A DNA stretch of 64,000 nt from Streptomyces lavendulae subsp. lavendulae (GCF_002803845.1 NZ_CP024985.1:8443501-8507500), one strand, 5' to 3'; counted from the stretch's first letter, positions 24,717 to 34,648 are shown. Notes: generated by a model from the letters alone, not told the origin. Program-made: numbers and translations.

Positions 24717-25271
24717 ATGAGGGCCGCGATCCTCACTGTGGCGGGCTCGATCATCGTGGGGTGTCTGGGACTGTGGTCTGGCGTGTTCAGCGGCAAGGAC
24801 GACCGCGACGATCCGAAACCCGCCCCTTCGGCATCACAGGCAGGTCCTTCCTCCGGCGGTGCCGGCCCGGGACAGGTCCTGCCCGCTTGCGGCGGCAAGC
24901 CGGGACTGGATGTGACCGTCGAGCCCAAGCAGCTGACGGTCGCATCGGACGGGTCCCTCACCGCTGAAGTCAACTGCACCCTCGGGGCCGGATTGCATCT
25001 GAGCTGGATAGTGCAGATCGACGGCGTTGGCAAGCCCGTGCCGCACACGAACTACTATCACAAGGATGATCTGGGGCGGCCCGGCCCGTACACCTTCGAT
25101 GTCCACCTGTCCCAGGCCGTGCCCGGTTCTGCCCGCACGATCTACGTCGTTCTCACGGACGACTTTTCCTACCGACAGCTGAGCGACAACCGGAACCCGG
25201 ACGGATCGCTCCTGAAACTCCCGAACGGTGCACGCAAGGTCTCCAACTCGGTTCTGGTCAAGCGCTACTGA
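24717..25271 (+). CDS. Membrane-anchored hypothetical protein
   Basis: A 184-residue protein from ATG 24717 (GTG 24711 also in frame). The N-terminus is a signal anchor (AAILTVAGSIIVGCLGLWSG), followed by a Pro/Ser-rich stalk and a beta-rich extracytoplasmic domain with two Cys (LPACGG, EVNCTLG). It ends with NSVLVKRY. The domain has evenly spaced strands (LHLSWIVQIDGVG, YTFDVHLSQAVPGSARTIYV). I recognise no family. Confidence 0.6.
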   Translation: MRAAILTVAGSIIVGCLGLWSGVFSGKDDRDDPKPAPSASQAGPSSGGAGPGQVLPACGGKPGLDVTVEPKQLTVASDGSLTAEVNCTLGAGLHLSWIVQIDGVGKPVPHTNYYHKDDLGRPGPYTFDVHLSQAVPGSARTIYVVLTDDFSYRQLSDNRNPDGSLLKLPNGARKVSNSVLVKRY

Positions 25272-25374
25272 CCTGCCCCGGCACAGCAGCGAGGTTCGGC
25301 CATTGATCGGCTCGACGGCATATCCGTAGGCCGACGGAATCCTGCACGCCCCATGGAGCCCGAGGTGGCCGTGG

Positions 25375-26297
25375 CTAGGCAGTGTCTGATGGCTCTTTGG
25401 TGAGGTCGCGGAGCCAGATCACGATGGCTGCGGTGGCCAGGGTGCCGTGGAAGATGTAGTCGCGTTTGTCGTACCGAGTCGCGACGGCCCGGTGCTGTTT
25501 CAGCTTGCTGATGCAGCGTTCGACGGTGTTGCGCCGGCGGTACTGCTCACGGTCGAAGGCCGGTGGGCGGCCGCCGGCCCGACCAAGGCGGCGGCGGTTC
25601 GCACGCTGGTCGTCCGGCTGGGCGATGGTTGCTTTGATCCCGCGTTTGCGCAGGTAGACGCGGTTGGCGCGGCTTGAGTAGGCCTTGTCGCCGCGGGCCC
25701 GGTCCGGCCGGGTCCGCGGACGTCCTGGCCCGGTGCGGGCCACGTTCAGGGCCTGCATGAGCGGGATGAACATCGGGCTGTCCCCACGCTGACCGGGCGA
25801 GGTCAGCCAGGCCAGGGGCCGGCAGCGGTCATCCGTCAGCAGGTGGACCTTGCTGGTCAGCCCGCCCCGGGAGCGTCCCAGGGCCTCACGGCCATCTCCG
25901 TCCACACGCGCGCCACCCCCTTTTCAGGATGGTCGGCCGGAGGAGCGTGCCGGGCTCCGGCTGCGTGCTGGTGGGCCCGGCAGGTGGTGGAGTCGGCGTT
26001 GACTGCCCACGAGCCGTCCGCGTCCTGGGCGGTGGAGTCGGCGCTGGCCTGCAGAGCGCGCAGGATCTTCGACCAGGTGCCGTCGGCCGACCACCGGCGG
26101 TGGCGTTCGTAGACCGTCTGCCAGGTTCCGTAGCGTTCAGGCAGGTCACGCCACGGAATCCCTGTCCGCGTCCGGTAGAACACACCGTTGACCACGGTAC
26201 GGTGATCAGCCCACCGCCCACCTGGGTTCCCGGTCTCCGGCAGCAGCGGAGCTATGCGCTCCCACTGAGCATTCGTCAGTTCATGCCGACGCACCAT
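25375..26297 (-). CDS. IS5-family transposase made by -1 frameshifting
   Basis: ORF A (from ATG 26297, MVRRHELTNAQWERIAPLLP) carries the N-terminal domain and the first catalytic Asp (NADSTTCRAHQHA). ORF B carries the second Asp (ARGDKAYSS) and Glu (RRNTVERCISKLK) and ends at 25375. They overlap around 25857-25905, B lying in the -1 frame. In frame A the overlap contains A-AAG-GGG at about 25914-25920, a canonical X-XXY-YYZ slippery heptamer. ORF B's stop codon is completed by the target TA plus flanking base. The element looks functional. Confidence 0.85.
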
Positions 26298-26361
26298 GCC
26301 AGACCCCTGCCCAGAACAGTGATAGATCCACCATCCCAGGCAAGAGCCATCAGACACTGCC
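25378..26361 (-). mobile_element. IS5-family insertion sequence with two overlapping ORFs
   Basis: A 984-bp element with perfect 20-bp inverted ends, GGCAGTGTCTGATGGCTCTT, flanked by TA (25376-25377 and 26362-26363) in a CTAG target. The target is the TAG stop codon of the cold-shock-like gene at its right. Confidence 0.9.
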
Positions 26362-26627
26362 TAGAGCCGGCTATTGCCGCGTCTGTCCGTCTGTTGCCCT
26401 GGTCCGTCCTGGCTGAGGGCATCCTCCGGACGGTGGATGTTGTCGGCACGCAGGCCGGCGCTGTCGTGGGTGAGGTCGAAGAGGACTCTGTCGCCGGGTC
26501 GCAGACAGGGGCCCTTTCCGTGGATGGCCCGGGCTTCGGCCCGGATGTCCGGTCCGGTCCCGTCCTGGCTGATGAGACCGGTACCCCGGTCAGGGTCGAA
26601 CCACTTCACGACTCCGCAGGGTGACAT
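26361..26627 (-). CDS. Divergent cold-shock-domain protein
   Basis: An 88-residue protein from ATG 26627 (AAAGGG 6 bases upstream). SPCGVVKWFDPDRGTGLISQ matches the cold-shock domain start, but RNP1 is degenerate (RGTGLIS rather than KGFGFI) and RNP2 is altered (DIRAEARAI). A tail, PEDALSQDGPGQQTDRRGN, extends past the domain. The stop TAG is the IS5 target site. Such CspA-like proteins occur in Streptomyces accessory DNA; RNA binding is uncertain given the missing aromatics. Confidence 0.65.
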   Translation of the reverse strand: MSPCGVVKWFDPDRGTGLISQDGTGPDIRAEARAIHGKGPCLRPGDRVLFDLTHDSAGLRADNIHRPEDALSQDGPGQQTDRRGNSRL

Positions 26628-27459
26628 GCTCTGCCCTTTCATTGGCCGGATCTGGAAGCCGATACTGTCCGCCTGCTCTCGGACGGAGGGGAGGGCGTGA
26701 TCAGGGGCGCGATGCAGCGGACTCCGGCGTGGCTGCAGCCGGCGGGCGCCCCTTGCGCGGTGGGCTGCGGGGGCATGCCAGCACCGCCCGCCTGCCCGGG
26801 AGCAGACGGGCGGTGCTGGCGATCCGCCTGGTTCCGCGCTGGTGGGCCATGGCTCCGGCGTACTTTCGACCGGCTGACGGCCGGGGGCTCGTCCGCTGCG
26901 GCATCCGGACTCTTTGCCGGTGGACGGTACGGGGATGCGAGAAGATGGAGAGCTGCGGCGGGGGAGTGGCCGGTGTCAGCGGCGGGCGTCAACTCTCGCC
27001 TCCGCTTGTCACGCGGGATGCCGAACGCAGTGCTTGTGATGCCGGGTGGTGGCCGGGTGTGGTTATGGTCGGTTCAGTCCGCGTCGACAGGGCGTGCGCG
27101 GGCGAGGCCCGGTGACCAGAGCGCTCTGGTGGCAGTAGCACCGGGCCGCCCAACCACCCCGAGGACGAAGGTCCCGGCTACGCACGCGCGGCCTGTGGGT
27201 GCGGCCGCCCGCCCGGCGGGGCCGAGCGGCAGGCCGGGCACTCCTGTGGCTCGCCCCGGACTGCCCCACCACCGTCGTCTACAAACCCTCCCCTGAACAG
27301 GCGGTCTAGCGGTACAGACCCCCGCTCCGACAGGCCCTCGGCGGACAACTCACTCGTGCGGGCGGTGGGATTCACTGCAGAAACGCGCCTGCTTCCTCCG
27401 CCTCGGCAGGGTCGAGGTAGCCGCCCTCACCGGCCCCCCTGCCGACGTCCGCGTGGACG
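26628..27459. other. Gene-poor interval
   Basis: About 830 bp. The best candidate is the end of a plus-strand frame reading ALLWLAPDCPTTVVYKPSPE before TAG near 27307, but no start or upstream domain can be joined to it. Nothing else is supported. Confidence 0.3.
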
Positions 27460-28132
27460 TTAGGGCAGGTCATCGTCGCATGGGGGCAGCAGATGTTGTG
27501 CCACAGCTCGTGCCACGGCACGGGTGGGTTCGTTGAGTGAGGCGAAGACCGTCTCAGGTTCCTCCGAGCCGCTCGCGCGAAGTGCGTACAGGCACGCCCG
27601 GGTGTTGACCACCTCGGGGAGGTCCGGGTGCTCGGCCTCCGAACGACCCCAGTCGTAGAGCCCGGTCGCCGACCCGTTGTCCGCAGGAAGAGGACGTCCC
27701 AGGAGTCCCGCGAGGTAGTGGTGGTCGCTGTCGTCGAGGCTGTCTGTACGGGAGCGCTCCTGGAGCGGCTGGCGATAGGAGTTGAGGTCGTGCTCGGCGC
27801 GTCCGTTCTCGCGGTAGACCTGCGTGACCACCCGGGTGATCTGGGACAGGGTGTCGATGGCGTCGCCCAAGCGGTAGAGGACCATCCGCGGGACGTTGAA
27901 GGGATTGCCGTTTTTGGCTGTACTCCAAGGCATCGGTCAGGTCTCGGACGGCTTCGTAGGCGCTCGCGTTGAGTCCCGCGACCAAGCCCGCGGGCATGGT
28001 TGTTTCATCCCTGTCGGAGTGTCCGCTCGCGTTCCTGGAGGCAGCCTCCAGTCGCTGAGCCGTCGTGTACCGCACACCGGCCGCCTGCTGCATCGCACGC
28101 GCGGCCGCCTTGCGCTTCTTGTCCTGCGTCAT
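27460..28132 (-). pseudogene. Hypothetical protein with frameshift
   Basis: Reading from ATG 28132 (GAGGAAG upstream) gives MTQDKKRKAAARAMQQAAGV through AYEAVRDLTDALEYSQ. At an A5 run near 27914 the sense passes to the +1 frame (NGNPFNVPRMVLYRLGDAID through LLPPCDDDLP). Deleting one A would restore a single protein of about 223 residues. A further coding-like tail (GEGGYLDPAEAEEAGAFLQ) just beyond the stop, in another frame, hints at a second shift. It is helical and soluble, and I do not recognise the family. Confidence 0.55.
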
Positions 28133-28709
28133 GGTCTTCCTCACGCCGCATGCCCACGCCCATGCCGCAGTAAGGCCGGCAACGGCTTGAACGACTGAAC
28201 GCGAGTCCGGGACCCTTGTCCGTGTCCGGGGCGTGGGAGCTGATCCGGGCGGAATTCTGGCAGGCGTGGGCTGCCGCCCCAGCAGAGTAGCGGATCGACT
28301 TGCCCCGGCTGTTGCTGCAGCCACGAACTTGCATCCTTTCGCGGGCCGTGTCGTACGAATGGGTTGTTCGCGTTGCAGCGAACCTCAAGCTTTCCAGCGT
28401 GTGTCCGCTTCGCGCCGCCGCGACCGCCGCGCTTTCGTCTCGGATACCAGCGCGAGTTCCGAAGGGTGTCTCTGCGCTCACTGTGGAAACGGAGGATTGG
28501 TCAGTTCGGACGTCGCCCTCGGCGAGCCGGCATCTCGGGGCCGGTCCCCTGGCGCAGCACCGAGCAGCACGGCGGGCAGCGATGGCCGCAGTGGTGCCGG
28601 CCACGCACCACGCCGGGGAGCCAGGGTGAGACGACCCACCCGTATCGGGTCCCCGTGGCCTCCACCGTTGACCGTCCCGCACCGTTGTGAAAGGAGGGGG
28701 CGTGCTGGT
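28133..28709. other. No recognisable gene
   Basis: A 577-bp interval between two minus-strand genes. Both strands have long open frames typical of high-GC DNA, but none has family motifs or a ribosome binding site. It may hold the promoter of the 28132 gene. Confidence 0.35.
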
Positions 28710-29669
28710 CTATGCGCCGAGGGCGTCCAGCTCCTTGCGGGCCTCCTTCACGAAGACGTTGCGCAGCCGGGTCAGCTCCCTCTTGTCGGCAGCCAGGATC
28801 TGCTGCTGCTCGTCCCGGTCGAGCTGCGCGGTGAACACGAGCGAGCTGGCCTGCGTTTCCCTGAACCCGGCAGCAAGAAGGGTTTGACGCGCCCGTTCTC
28901 CGGCATCCTGGACACCCTGCGCACGCTCGACCGCCGCCAAGGCTTCGAGGGCATCACTGGCTGCTCTGCATCTCTCGAAGCGCTCCCGCATGTCCTCGTA
29001 CTCTTCGGGTGATCCCGGCGAATCGACCATGTCGTCCCCGTCCGGCCCGGGTACAAGCTCAGCCAGTAGCCCACGGGTATCGGCGATGCCCGACCCCTGT
29101 GTCACGTCCGACCTCAGCCGCTGCTTGGCAAGTTCCAGCTGCTCCATGTCCCTGGCCTGCATACGCAGGGTGAACAGCATGAGGTCGACTTCGATTGCCT
29201 TGTTCCTCGCTCGGCTCGCTTGCTCCAAGACGACGGGCGGACTCATCAGCTCCACCATGGCGTAGGCCTTCAACAAGTCGGCCACCTCCGACTCGTGGCT
29301 CGTTGCCTGTTCCTTCGCCTTCAGCAGGTCAAGCTCCGCGACGAACGCGGCCCAGATATCCTCGCACCGGTCGCGCTGCCACTGGGCGTGAGCTTCGCGG
29401 GACATCTCCCGGACTCCCTCCAAAGTGGCCTGTGCCTGGAGCCGCCCGGTCTCAAGCGTCGCCTGGGCTTGGGCCTGCGCGGCCTCAAGTGCTTTCGCAG
29501 CCTGCTCATGTGCGGCCCGCAGGGCGGCCTCGGCCTGCGCCTGCGCCCCCTGCAATGCCCGCTTGCCCTGAATGGCTCCCGCGACGATGACGCCGGGAAC
29601 CGCCAGCAAGGCCGCTCCCCCAGCCACGACCGAGCCGAAGTCCTCGGATATGAAGCTGCTGATGTCCAT
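28710..29669 (-). CDS. Membrane-anchored coiled-coil protein, unknown function
   Basis: A 319-residue protein from ATG 29669 (GGGGGG 4 bases upstream). A single N-terminal membrane helix (VVAGGAALLAVPGVIVAGAI) is followed by a long Ala/Gln/Glu-rich coiled coil at about 36-100 (ALRAAHEQAAKALEAAQAQA). A helical domain with many charged residues, including DRCEDIWAAFVAELDLLKAK and FRETQASSLVFTAQLDRDEQ, makes up the rest. No enzyme motif is visible. Predicted to be cytoplasmic except for the anchor. Confidence 0.65.
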   Translation of the reverse strand: MDISSFISEDFGSVVAGGAALLAVPGVIVAGAIQGKRALQGAQAQAEAALRAAHEQAAKALEAAQAQAQATLETGRLQAQATLEGVREMSREAHAQWQRDRCEDIWAAFVAELDLLKAKEQATSHESEVADLLKAYAMVELMSPPVVLEQASRARNKAIEVDLMLFTLRMQARDMEQLELAKQRLRSDVTQGSGIADTRGLLAELVPGPDGDDMVDSPGSPEEYEDMRERFERCRAASDALEALAAVERAQGVQDAGERARQTLLAAGFRETQASSLVFTAQLDRDEQQQILAADKRELTRLRNVFVKEARKELDALGA

Positions 29670-29844
29670 TTACCCCCCATGTGGTGCCACGACCTGGAGA
29701 GCCGACGGTGGCCCCAGGTGGTGCGGGTGGTCGAGGGGGCCGTGGCAATACGCGGACCCGGCACTTTTACGACGCTGGCTTCGACACCGGAGACGAAGCC
29801 GTAGGCGTCGTCTGCCCAGGGCCGCTCCCCCCCGCTCCGAGAAG

Positions 29845-30125
29845 CGCGCCCGCACGGAGCCGTAGGCGGGGCGGGTGCCGGCGGGTGTCGTCCGTGGTGA
29901 GGCGGGGTGGGGCTGTGGGCGAGGAGGTTGAGGGCGCCCGATGCTGGGCACGGGACTCGCAGGGGCAGGCTGTGGGCCGCGCTGTAGCCGGCGGCCAGGG
30001 CGAGGGGGGGCGAAGGTGGGCCAGTTGTCCTCGTGCGCGGTCAGGTCGCCGGCGTGGACCGGATCACCGGTGGTGTAGGCGTCGATGCAGGGGCCTTCGT
30101 CGGCCTGGGCTGGAACATCTCGGTG
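29845..30125 (-). pseudogene. GAF-ANTAR protein relic
   Basis: In the 606-bp gap before the kinase operon, the minus strand reads QADEGPCIDAYTTGDPVHAG then DLTAHEDNWPTFAP, the core of a Streptomyces GAF domain. After a one-base shift it continues LALAAGYSAAHSLPLR and, after another, ALNLLAHSPTP. No intact N- or C-terminus remains. It is a second relic of the family also seen at 8.2 kb. Confidence 0.65.
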
Positions 30126-30275
30126 ATCTCCACCCCCGCTCCTCGTGATGCCATGGGCACGTCGGGTATAGCTTTCGGCGCTGCCGGCACAGGCCCGTGC
30201 CTACGGCCCTTGCCGGCTGTGCCCCGCTGCGCCTGCCTGGTGCCCACGCCAGTAGGGCATCTAGTATGCGGGACC

Positions 30276-32312
30276 ATGACGCCAGTGATCGCCTCACTGC
30301 CCAGCGGAGTGCCCGCGGAGCTCGGCGGCTACAGGATTCTGGGAATCCTGGGCGCAGGCGGCATGGGGACGGTATATCTGGCCAAGGGCCACGGCCGGCG
30401 GGCGGCTCTGAAGACGATCCGTCCCGAGTTGCTGAACGACCAGGCGCTGCGAGACCGCTTTGCCCGGGAAGTGGCCGCCGCGGCCTCGGTGCGCGGTCGT
30501 TATGTGGCTGCCGTGCTTCGTTCCGCGCCTTTGGCCGCAGTGCCATGGCTGGCTTCGGAGTTCGTCGCGGCGTCCACCCTCGAACAGGCCGTACGCCGTC
30601 ACGGGCCGCTGTCCGTGCCCGCGGTGTGCGCCCTGGCCGGAGCGCTGGGGCGAGCGCTGACGGCGCTGGAATCAGCGGGCGTCGTCCACCGGGACCTCAA
30701 GCCGTCCAATGTATTGATGGCCCTGAACCGCCCTAGAGTGGTTGATTTCGGTATCGCGCGCATGGCAGGGGACCACACCCTCACCAGCGCCGGACAGCGT
30801 CCAGGGACAGCGGGATACATGTCACCGGAGCAGGTGATGCAGGAACAGCTCGGACCGGCCAGCGACGTGTTCTGCGCCGGAGCGCTGCTCGTCTTCGCCG
30901 CGACGGGACGGCACGCGTTCTACAACGGTGATCAGGCCGGAGCCGACTTCCGGATCGTCCACGAGGAACCCGATCTCAAAGACGTACCGGGCACCTTGGC
31001 CCGGGTGGTACGCGGCTGCATGGAGAAACGGCCTGCCGATCGGCCCACCGCCTCAGAGATCGCGGCCGAACTGGACCCGAGAGGGGTCGGCGCGGGCGCG
31101 GCGAAACGCTGGCTCCCGCCCAGCGTCGTCGCCGACGCCGCGGAGATCGAACGAGCCGCGACCGCGCTGGCCGGCCGCGCCGGGCTGATCACTCGGCGCA
31201 ACGTGTTGTCGGCAGGGGCGGCCACCGTCGTCCTCGGGGGCGCGTCCGTAGGGGCTCTGGTCTGGGGCCGGTCTTCTTCGGAGTCGCCGTCCGGGCACGA
31301 TCCCGCGCCCCGCTGGTCCGGTGAGCCCGGCGAGGTGCCGCCGGTGCTGTGGTCGCTTGAAGGCGCGGCGGTCACGCCACGCTATCCGCCGGGGGACATC
31401 GGCGGCGCGGCGTACTTCGAGGAGCGCGGCGGCGGGCTCGCCGCCTACGACATCGTCTCGGGCCGACGGCGTTGGCGCGGCCCCGCCGTACGAGAGGTGC
31501 TGGGCGGGAGCCGTCCCGTCGCGCTGGACACCGACGGGGCCGTGTTGTTCCTGGCCGCGGCCAGCGGTGCGGTTCTCAAGAGGATCAAGGCAGACGCCGA
31601 CCGTCTGCTGGCGGTCGACCGTGAAACCGTGTACGTCCTGGACCATTCGGGCGAGATACGCGCCTTGCGGTCGGCTGACGGTACCCAGCGCTGGCACGGC
31701 AAGCTGCCCGTACCCGGCCCGGTCGCGGCGGCCGGCGGGCACGGTCTGGTGACCGTGGTGTCCGCCACGGGGGCCGTGGTAGCCCTGTCCGCGGCGGACG
31801 GTGCACGGATGTGGCGCTATGACATCAGCGGCGCCGACAGGCCGGCGCCCGACACCGAAGCGTGCCGGCCCGCCATGTCCAGCGAGGCCGTGGTGCTGGG
31901 GGGCGGAGCCGCGCTCACCGCCCTGGCGCCGAGAGGGGGAGGCCGCCTGTGGCAGCTGGCCGCCGACGAGCGAGCGGGCTTCGGGGAGCCGACGGCGACG
32001 GGCGACAAGCTGTACGTGCGGGACGGGGCTCAGCTCAGGGCCGTCGACGCGGTGACGGGCAAGGCGGCCTGGACGGTGGCCGCGGGCGCCGAACTCGCCC
32101 CGCGCCCGGGGCCGCTGGTGGCTGGCGCCAGCGTCCACGCCGCCCTCGCCAATCCCGAACTGGGCGTCCTTGCCGTGCATACCGGACGGGCAGCGGCCCA
32201 GTACGTGTTCGCTCCGGCGATCGCCTCCGCGGCCCCCTGGCAGGGGGCCGCGGTCGCAGGCAGGGTGGTCTGGCAGCGCGGTTCGAGCGTCAGTGCGATT
32301 CCGGCCATGTGA
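30276..32312 (+). CDS. Ser/Thr protein kinase with extracytoplasmic PQQ-type propeller
   Basis: A 678-residue protein from ATG 30276. The Hanks-type kinase domain has the glycine loop GAGGMGTVY (26-34), catalytic Lys46, HRDLKPSN with Asp140, DFG Asp157 and SPE, so it should be active. A membrane helix near 312-332 follows a twin-Arg (ITRRNVLSAGAATVVLGG). The C-terminal 340 residues are PQQ-like blades (LAAYDIVSGRRRW, IRALRSADGTQRW, LRAVDAVTGKAAW). TAGTAT lies 9 bp upstream of ATG with no clear ribosome binding site, so the transcript may be leaderless. First gene of a three-gene operon. Confidence 0.85.
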   Translation: MTPVIASLPSGVPAELGGYRILGILGAGGMGTVYLAKGHGRRAALKTIRPELLNDQALRDRFAREVAAAASVRGRYVAAVLRSAPLAAVPWLASEFVAASTLEQAVRRHGPLSVPAVCALAGALGRALTALESAGVVHRDLKPSNVLMALNRPRVVDFGIARMAGDHTLTSAGQRPGTAGYMSPEQVMQEQLGPASDVFCAGALLVFAATGRHAFYNGDQAGADFRIVHEEPDLKDVPGTLARVVRGCMEKRPADRPTASEIAAELDPRGVGAGAAKRWLPPSVVADAAEIERAATALAGRAGLITRRNVLSAGAATVVLGGASVGALVWGRSSSESPSGHDPAPRWSGEPGEVPPVLWSLEGAAVTPRYPPGDIGGAAYFEERGGGLAAYDIVSGRRRWRGPAVREVLGGSRPVALDTDGAVLFLAAASGAVLKRIKADADRLLAVDRETVYVLDHSGEIRALRSADGTQRWHGKLPVPGPVAAAGGHGLVTVVSATGAVVALSAADGARMWRYDISGADRPAPDTEACRPAMSSEAVVLGGGAALTALAPRGGGRLWQLAADERAGFGEPTATGDKLYVRDGAQLRAVDAVTGKAAWTVAAGAELAPRPGPLVAGASVHAALANPELGVLAVHTGRAAAQYVFAPAIASAAPWQGAAVAGRVVWQRGSSVSAIPAM

Positions 32313-32350
32313 AACGGCCCCGTGAGGGCCGCCGATGAGGGGGACGGGTA

Positions 32351-34648
32351 ATGGAGAGGCTGCTCGACGGCGACCCGAGGTCCGTCGGACCGTACCGGGT
32401 GCTCGCCCGATGGCCGAGCCCGGGAGCGGCGCGCTCCGGGCCTGAGCCGAGAGCGGAACAGGGGCCCGCCGCACGCGGTCGCCCATCCCGGCCCGCCACA
32501 TCGCCGGCCATGTACCTGGGCCGTGACCGCGCGCATGTTCACGCCCTGATCTGCATGCTTCCTCGCGCCGCATGCGCGGCGGCCGAGCTCCTGGCCGGCG
32601 TTTCGGTGCCAGGCGTTCCCGAGGTACTGGAGCTTCACACCGCGGACGAGCCGCCGTGGGCCTCCCTGGCCCACATACCTGCCGTCACCCTCGCCGCCGT
32701 CGCCGGCTCCACGACCGGAACACTCGAACCGCAGCCGGCGGACCGCATCCGTGCACTGGGCGGCGCACTCTGCGAGACCCTGGCCGGTCTGCACCAGCAG
32801 GGTGTCAGCTACGGCGCATTGGTCCCCTCGGGTGTCTGGCTCACGACGGGGCGCCCTCTGCTGATGGCCTTGTCCTCCTGCCGGACAAGCCCGACTGCCG
32901 AACGGGGGCGGCGCGACGAGGAGATCGTTCCCCCGTCGGCCCTGCCAGCCCCTTTCATGGCACCTGAGACAGTCGGCGGCCGGGTGTCGTCGCAGGCCGC
33001 CGACATCTACGCCCTGGGCGTGCTGCTGGCGCACGCGACGACGGGACGGTTTCCGTTCGGTGAAGGTCCACCTGAGGTCCTGGCCTACCGGGCGTCCCAT
33101 GGGAAGGCCGAGTTACACGGGCTCCCGGCGGATCTCGCGGAAGCCGTGGCCGCCGCTCTGGCCCCCGTGCCGGGCGACCGTCCCACCGCAGCCGAGCTGT
33201 CGCAGACGTCCGCTCTCACAAGGACGACCCCGGTGGCGGACGGTCCCGCCCCCGGGAAGGTGATCATCGCACTCGCGGCCCAGGCGCAGGAGACGGCGGA
33301 TCTCGGGGAGGGCGCGGACCGCGATCTCCCGCGCCGGACGGATGTCGCGACTCGGCCCCTCCACCGTGCCGCGGACGGTCCGACGCGCTCCTCCGCCACC
33401 GGACAGACTTCCCCAGCTGGCCCGCTCACACGGCGAGCGCTCCTGTCCCGGCTGGCCACGGGCGTGGCGGGCGCCGTACTGGGCGCGGGTACGTCCCTTG
33501 CCTGGACGGCGACCCGGGAGCCGGCCGACCGGTCCTTACCGGACCGCCCCCTCGCGACGGCCCCGCTGCCAGGACTGCCGCCCACCGCACTCTGGCGCTT
33601 CGACGACGTGACCGCGAGGACCACCCTGCTACGGGTGGCGGGTGCCGGGCGCTACCTCGTCACCCGGGGCGAGACCCTCCATGCCCATGAGGTCCGCAGC
33701 GGAAAGGAAGTCTGGGAGCGGCCGATCGCCTTCGGCCGTGCCAACCCTGTACTCCTCGTCGGCGGGGGCCGCATCCTGGTGCAGACCCGCGACGCCCTCG
33801 TGCTGTGCTCGCTGGGCGACGGCCGGACGCACTGGATCGACCGAACGTTCCACACACAGAACACGACCGTCCTGGAATTACTCGCAGTCGAAGGCGACAC
33901 CGTCTGGCTGCACATGGGTCCTGCCGCCGGCGCCTCCGCCACGACCCACGCCCTCGCCGCGTTCGATCTTGCGGCGCGCAGGGAGCTCTGGCGCAGCGAG
34001 TTGCCCGCGGACTTCGTTTACGAGCTGTCCCTCACGCCCACGCCGGCCGGGCTCCTCGTGGAAGTGCTCCCCGAAGTCGACCCCCACCGGGATCCCTATG
34101 GGACGCGCAAAGTGCCCCTGGCCTGCTTCGACCGCACCACCGGCAGGTCCCTCTGGCAGCGCACGTACGAGGGCGTGTACAGCGGTCCGGCCTCCGCCGT
34201 TGACGAAACGGGCCGGTTCTACGTCCTCTCCACCGGCCGGGCCCGCGCGTACGACGCCACCCCCGGGAGTCAGTTGTGGGAGTCCACCCTGCGCTTCGGC
34301 GGCCAGCACAGCCCGCTCCTGCTGACCGGCACCCTGCTGTGCGAGACGGATCCGGTCAACGGAGTCGTCGCCCTGGACAGGGACACCGGACGCACGGTGT
34401 GGCAGCAACGGCTGGACGAGCCCCTTCAGTGGTTCCTGCTGGGGACCATGGCGACGAGTGCTTCGGGCCGCACCCTGTTCGTCCCCACCAGACGGCAGCT
34501 TGCGGCGCTGGACCTGCGGTCGGGTGAACGGCTGTGGCAGATGGCCTTCGTCGGCCGGGAGGACCCCAGCCCCCTCCAGCTGTTGGCGACGCCGGACGTC
34601 CTGATCGTCGCCCAGCCGAGTGTGGTCTTCGCCCTGCCGGCTGTCTAG
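32351..34648 (+). CDS. Pseudokinase with extracytoplasmic PQQ-type propeller
   Basis: A 765-residue paralogue of its neighbours. The kinase fold is recognisable from its C-lobe (FMAPETVGGRVSSQAADIYA, LGVLLAHATTGRFPFGEGP), but the catalytic residues are gone: no glycine loop, VSYGALVPSGVWL replaces HRDLKPxN, and LMALSS replaces DFG. A twin-Arg-preceded membrane helix (LTRRALLSRLATGVAGAVLG) lies near 360-385. PQQ-type blades follow (LHAHEVRSGKEVW, VVALDRDTGRTVW, LAALDLRSGERLW). It starts 38 bp after gene 1 with GAGGGGG in front. An allosteric or scaffold role for the flanking kinases is inferred. Confidence 0.8.
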   Translation: MERLLDGDPRSVGPYRVLARWPSPGAARSGPEPRAEQGPAARGRPSRPATSPAMYLGRDRAHVHALICMLPRAACAAAELLAGVSVPGVPEVLELHTADEPPWASLAHIPAVTLAAVAGSTTGTLEPQPADRIRALGGALCETLAGLHQQGVSYGALVPSGVWLTTGRPLLMALSSCRTSPTAERGRRDEEIVPPSALPAPFMAPETVGGRVSSQAADIYALGVLLAHATTGRFPFGEGPPEVLAYRASHGKAELHGLPADLAEAVAAALAPVPGDRPTAAELSQTSALTRTTPVADGPAPGKVIIALAAQAQETADLGEGADRDLPRRTDVATRPLHRAADGPTRSSATGQTSPAGPLTRRALLSRLATGVAGAVLGAGTSLAWTATREPADRSLPDRPLATAPLPGLPPTALWRFDDVTARTTLLRVAGAGRYLVTRGETLHAHEVRSGKEVWERPIAFGRANPVLLVGGGRILVQTRDALVLCSLGDGRTHWIDRTFHTQNTTVLELLAVEGDTVWLHMGPAAGASATTHALAAFDLAARRELWRSELPADFVYELSLTPTPAGLLVEVLPEVDPHRDPYGTRKVPLACFDRTTGRSLWQRTYEGVYSGPASAVDETGRFYVLSTGRARAYDATPGSQLWESTLRFGGQHSPLLLTGTLLCETDPVNGVVALDRDTGRTVWQQRLDEPLQWFLLGTMATSASGRTLFVPTRRQLAALDLRSGERLWQMAFVGREDPSPLQLLATPDVLIVAQPSVVFALPAV

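Noticed and set aside
31053..32573. Minus-strand ORF of 506 codons opposite the first kinase
   Set aside because: Antisense to a well-supported kinase/propeller gene; no motif.
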